Source: UBA7330 sp043554545 (lineage in GTDB: Bacteria > Bacteroidota > Bacteroidia > Cytophagales > Cyclobacteriaceae). Taken from it: 64,000 nucleotides of DNA. The stretch spans positions 992,001 through 1,056,000 of the forward strand of contig CP121337.1 in assembly GCA_043554545.1 (NCBI GenBank), in the 5' to 3' direction. Within the stretch, counting starts at the first letter, position 1. Every line of letters starts with the position of its first letter. The notes beneath the pieces were generated by a model that saw nothing but the letters and a program-made list of their open reading frames with translations, made no database searches and was not told where the DNA came from. Made by a program: the position numbers and the translations under genes. This document shows positions 62,011 through 64,000 of the stretch, piece after piece.

Positions 62011-63786
62011 TTGATCTTGAAGAGCACAGTTTATTTTGTTTTTTATATACTGGTAATCCATTCAGTCTTTGCTCAAAACCAAGACAAAGCAGATAGTCTG
62101 ATTTTGCTTATGAAGAGTGGTGATTTCTCTGATTCCCAAAGATTTGAGATAATTGAGGATATCTCGTTCTATGATTCGCGTCCGGATACACTATTAATAT
62201 ATTCGGATATGCTGATTCAAGCAACTGAAGACAAGTGGAAATTTCGTGGTCATTTCCAAAAAGGGAATGCCTATCGGTTAAAGGGAGACTATGACCTGGC
62301 ATTTGAAAACTACTTCAAAGCTCTTGAATACGTAATCAAATTGCCTGATGGTTCCAGGGCAGCAGTCAACTCAGTCATTGCAGATACCTATTCTGTTCTT
62401 GGTGATTCAAGAAATGCACTGAATTTCTATACAACCAGTATCGAGGAGTTGAGAAATAGCAGTGACTCCCTACAATTAGCCACGGTATTGTTGAATACTG
62501 GAGATGAGTATCTTATGATCGAAAATCTGGATTCTGCATTGTTACTCTTCACAGAGGCAGACATTATTTTCAAGAGACTTGATTATGGGATAGGTGAATC
62601 CTACGCGATGGGAAACATGGGCCTTGTATATGCCCAACAAGGAAGGTATGAGATGGCTGAATTAAGTCTGATTGATGCCGTGGATCGTCTAGATAAATTG
62701 GGGGATACATATGCCGTTTCTGCTTTTCAATTAGATATGGCACAAATCTATTTTGATCTAGGATTGCATCGTTCTGCGTTAGGTTACTCATTAGATTCAT
62801 ATGATTATGCATTTAACAATGGATTAAAAGAACAAATCAGAGATGCGTCCCACTTATTGTCTAAGATTTATGAACATATGGGGCGTTCAAAAAGGGCCCT
62901 TGATTACTTGAGAACATACATTGCCTACAGAGATAGTCTGAACAATGAGTCCATCATTCAACAAATGTCTAACATCAGGCGTGATTTTGAGATTGCACAA
63001 TTAAAAGAGGAAGCAAATCTTAAGTCCATTCCGCAGCGGAATGCTTTTGAGGGAATACAAAATGTCAATCCAGAATATTACGCCCTTATCATTGGTGTTA
63101 ATAACTACAAATACAATGACTTGGGACTTAATGATTTGGAGCATCCTGTTTCAGATGGGCTCTCACTAAGTAAAACTTTGCTTACCAGGTATTTTTTTGA
63201 TCGTGACAAATTATTCTTCCTGGAAGATCCAACAAGATCTGAAATCATTCAGGCACTTGAGGATTTGTCAAGTACCATTACAGAGAAGGATAACTTGCTC
63301 GTCTTTTATGCTGGTCATGGTGTCTGGGATTCAAACTTAAGGGTGGGCTATTGGCTCCCTTCAGACGCGAAAAGTAATAGCAAAGCAAACTGGTTAAGTA
63401 ATAGTACGATTAGAGATTATATTTCAGGAATTCCCACTCGCCATACCTTACTCATCTCTGATGCCTGTTTTAGCGGAAGTATTTTTAAAACGCGTGAGGT
63501 AAATCAAAAATTGGAAGACTATGGATTCTATAAAGTCTATAAACTAAATAGTCGCAAAGCCATGACATCAGGGTCATTGGATACTGTCTCAGATGAAAGC
63601 GTATTTATGCGATATTTGGTCAGACAATTAGAAGCAAATGAGCGAGATTATTTACCTGCAAGGACCCTTTTTCATGAAATTGAAACTGTAGTAATAAACA
63701 ATACTTCAAATGTTCCTCAATATGGAACAATTCAAAATGCAGGCGATGAGGGAGGAGATTTTATCTTTATCCGGAAAAAAGAATAA
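62011..63786 (+). CDS. Secreted TPR protein with caspase-like (C14) protease domain
   Basis: The signal peptide (STVYFVFYILVIHSVFAQ) requires a non-ATG start: TTG at 62011, or TTG at 62017. Residues about 30-330 are tetratricopeptide-like helical repeats (NTGDEYLMIENLDSALLLFT, MGNMGLVYAQQGRYEMAEL). From about 345 a caspase fold follows: YALIIGVNNYKYNDLGLNDL, catalytic His436 in VFYAGHGVW and Cys486 in SDACFSGS. Family members include metacaspase- and gingipain-like proteases that cleave after basic or Asp residues. Here the TPR part probably recruits a partner. The substrate is unknown. The upstream secreted gene ends 3 bp away. Confidence 0.87.
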   Translation: MILKSTVYFVFYILVIHSVFAQNQDKADSLILLMKSGDFSDSQRFEIIEDISFYDSRPDTLLIYSDMLIQATEDKWKFRGHFQKGNAYRLKGDYDLAFENYFKALEYVIKLPDGSRAAVNSVIADTYSVLGDSRNALNFYTTSIEELRNSSDSLQLATVLLNTGDEYLMIENLDSALLLFTEADIIFKRLDYGIGESYAMGNMGLVYAQQGRYEMAELSLIDAVDRLDKLGDTYAVSAFQLDMAQIYFDLGLHRSALGYSLDSYDYAFNNGLKEQIRDASHLLSKIYEHMGRSKRALDYLRTYIAYRDSLNNESIIQQMSNIRRDFEIAQLKEEANLKSIPQRNAFEGIQNVNPEYYALIIGVNNYKYNDLGLNDLEHPVSDGLSLSKTLLTRYFFDRDKLFFLEDPTRSEIIQALEDLSSTITEKDNLLVFYAGHGVWDSNLRVGYWLPSDAKSNSKANWLSNSTIRDYISGIPTRHTLLISDACFSGSIFKTREVNQKLEDYGFYKVYKLNSRKAMTSGSLDTVSDESVFMRYLVRQLEANERDYLPARTLFHEIETVVINNTSNVPQYGTIQNAGDEGGDFIFIRKKE

Positions 63787-63851
63787 GCATGTTTATGAAG
63801 GGTGATAAGATGCTTTTTTAGGGCCTGCTTTGAGAACAAATAAAGTAATAA

Positions 63852-64000
63852 TTAATTTATCACTAGATGGTTTTGGTTTGCGCAACTCTTAGGCATAAGA
63901 ATATCAAATTGTGTACCTTCCCCGGGCTTGCTTTTTATTGTATATGATAATTCGTCAAGATTTAATAGGCTTAATGATAGACTTAAACCTAGTCCAGTAC
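63852..64000 (-). CDS. C-terminal end of a sensor histidine kinase (start outside window)
   Basis: The minus-strand frame reads TGLGLSLSLSLLNLDELSYT and on to PGEGTQFDILMPKS, then a stop at 63852-63854. TGLGLSLS is the G2 box of the HATPase domain and PGEGTQFDILMP the closing strand of histidine kinases. Only 49 codons are in the window, so sensor domains and pathway are unknown. It converges with the TPR-caspase gene. Confidence 0.8.
   Translation of the reverse strand, partial: TGLGLSLSLSLLNLDELSYTIKSKPGEGTQFDILMPKSCANQNHLVIN

Overview
The window looks like the chromosome of a marine, alga-degrading member of the Bacteroidota, probably order Cytophagales. The evidence is AT-rich DNA, Bacteroidota-type lipoproteins, a barrel-less TonB-plug protein, a propeller/Y_Y_Y regulator, a Bacteroidota-type tyrosine recombinase without the usual first Arg, and almost no Shine-Dalgarno sequences. 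The genus is not determined.

Layout. 1-10.3 kb: a truncated FAD/Fe-S dehydrogenase, a lactonase-type amidohydrolase, L-serine ammonia-lyase, a GH106 rhamnosidase-like lipoprotein and a plug-domain protein. 10.3-11.2 kb: non-coding DNA with hairpins, an 11-bp triplet repeat, and two tandem ~108-bp units, each made of a tRNA-Thr 3' fragment plus a terminator. 11,178-20,568: a 9.3-kb integrative element in tRNA-Thr(UGU), bounded by perfect 49-bp direct repeats. 20.9-42.8 kb: a beta-glucan (laminarin-type) utilisation locus. 42.8-48.2 kb: an RND efflux operon. 48.4-59.4 kb: a sulfatase and a sugar-isomerase/kinase cluster with a LacI regulator. 59.4-64 kb: AarF-type kinase with a TetR regulator, a TPR-caspase protein, and the end of a histidine kinase.

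The element is the most unusual part. It carries an integrase, a membrane-anchored HNH protein, a SIR2-like protein, four overlapping small genes including an excisionase-like HTH, a membrane coiled-coil/SHOCT pair, a lipoprotein, and an operon starting with an HK97-fold major capsid protein followed by a gene resembling terminase small subunits. There is no portal, protease, large terminase or tail gene. Both ends carry repeated GTTCAAAA motifs that look like integrase arm sites. This architecture suggests a phage satellite that supplies its own shell protein and borrows the rest; decay from a prophage is the alternative.

The beta-glucan locus has no SusC/SusD pair. It has a propeller/LuxR-type regulator, a protein in which a clan-A glycosidase domain is joined to a probable outer-membrane beta-barrel, two modular binding lipoproteins sharing a domain, a GH16 laminarinase, a large cytoplasmic beta-glucan phosphorylase-like enzyme, GH17 and GH30 lipoproteins, an inner-membrane GPH symporter fused to a cytoplasmic GH17 domain, a free GH17 paralogue, and a GH71/99-like lipoprotein. 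The inferred route is surface cleavage and binding, passage through the enzyme-porin, periplasmic trimming by GH17/GH30, import by the symporter, and final hydrolysis or phosphorolysis inside the cell.
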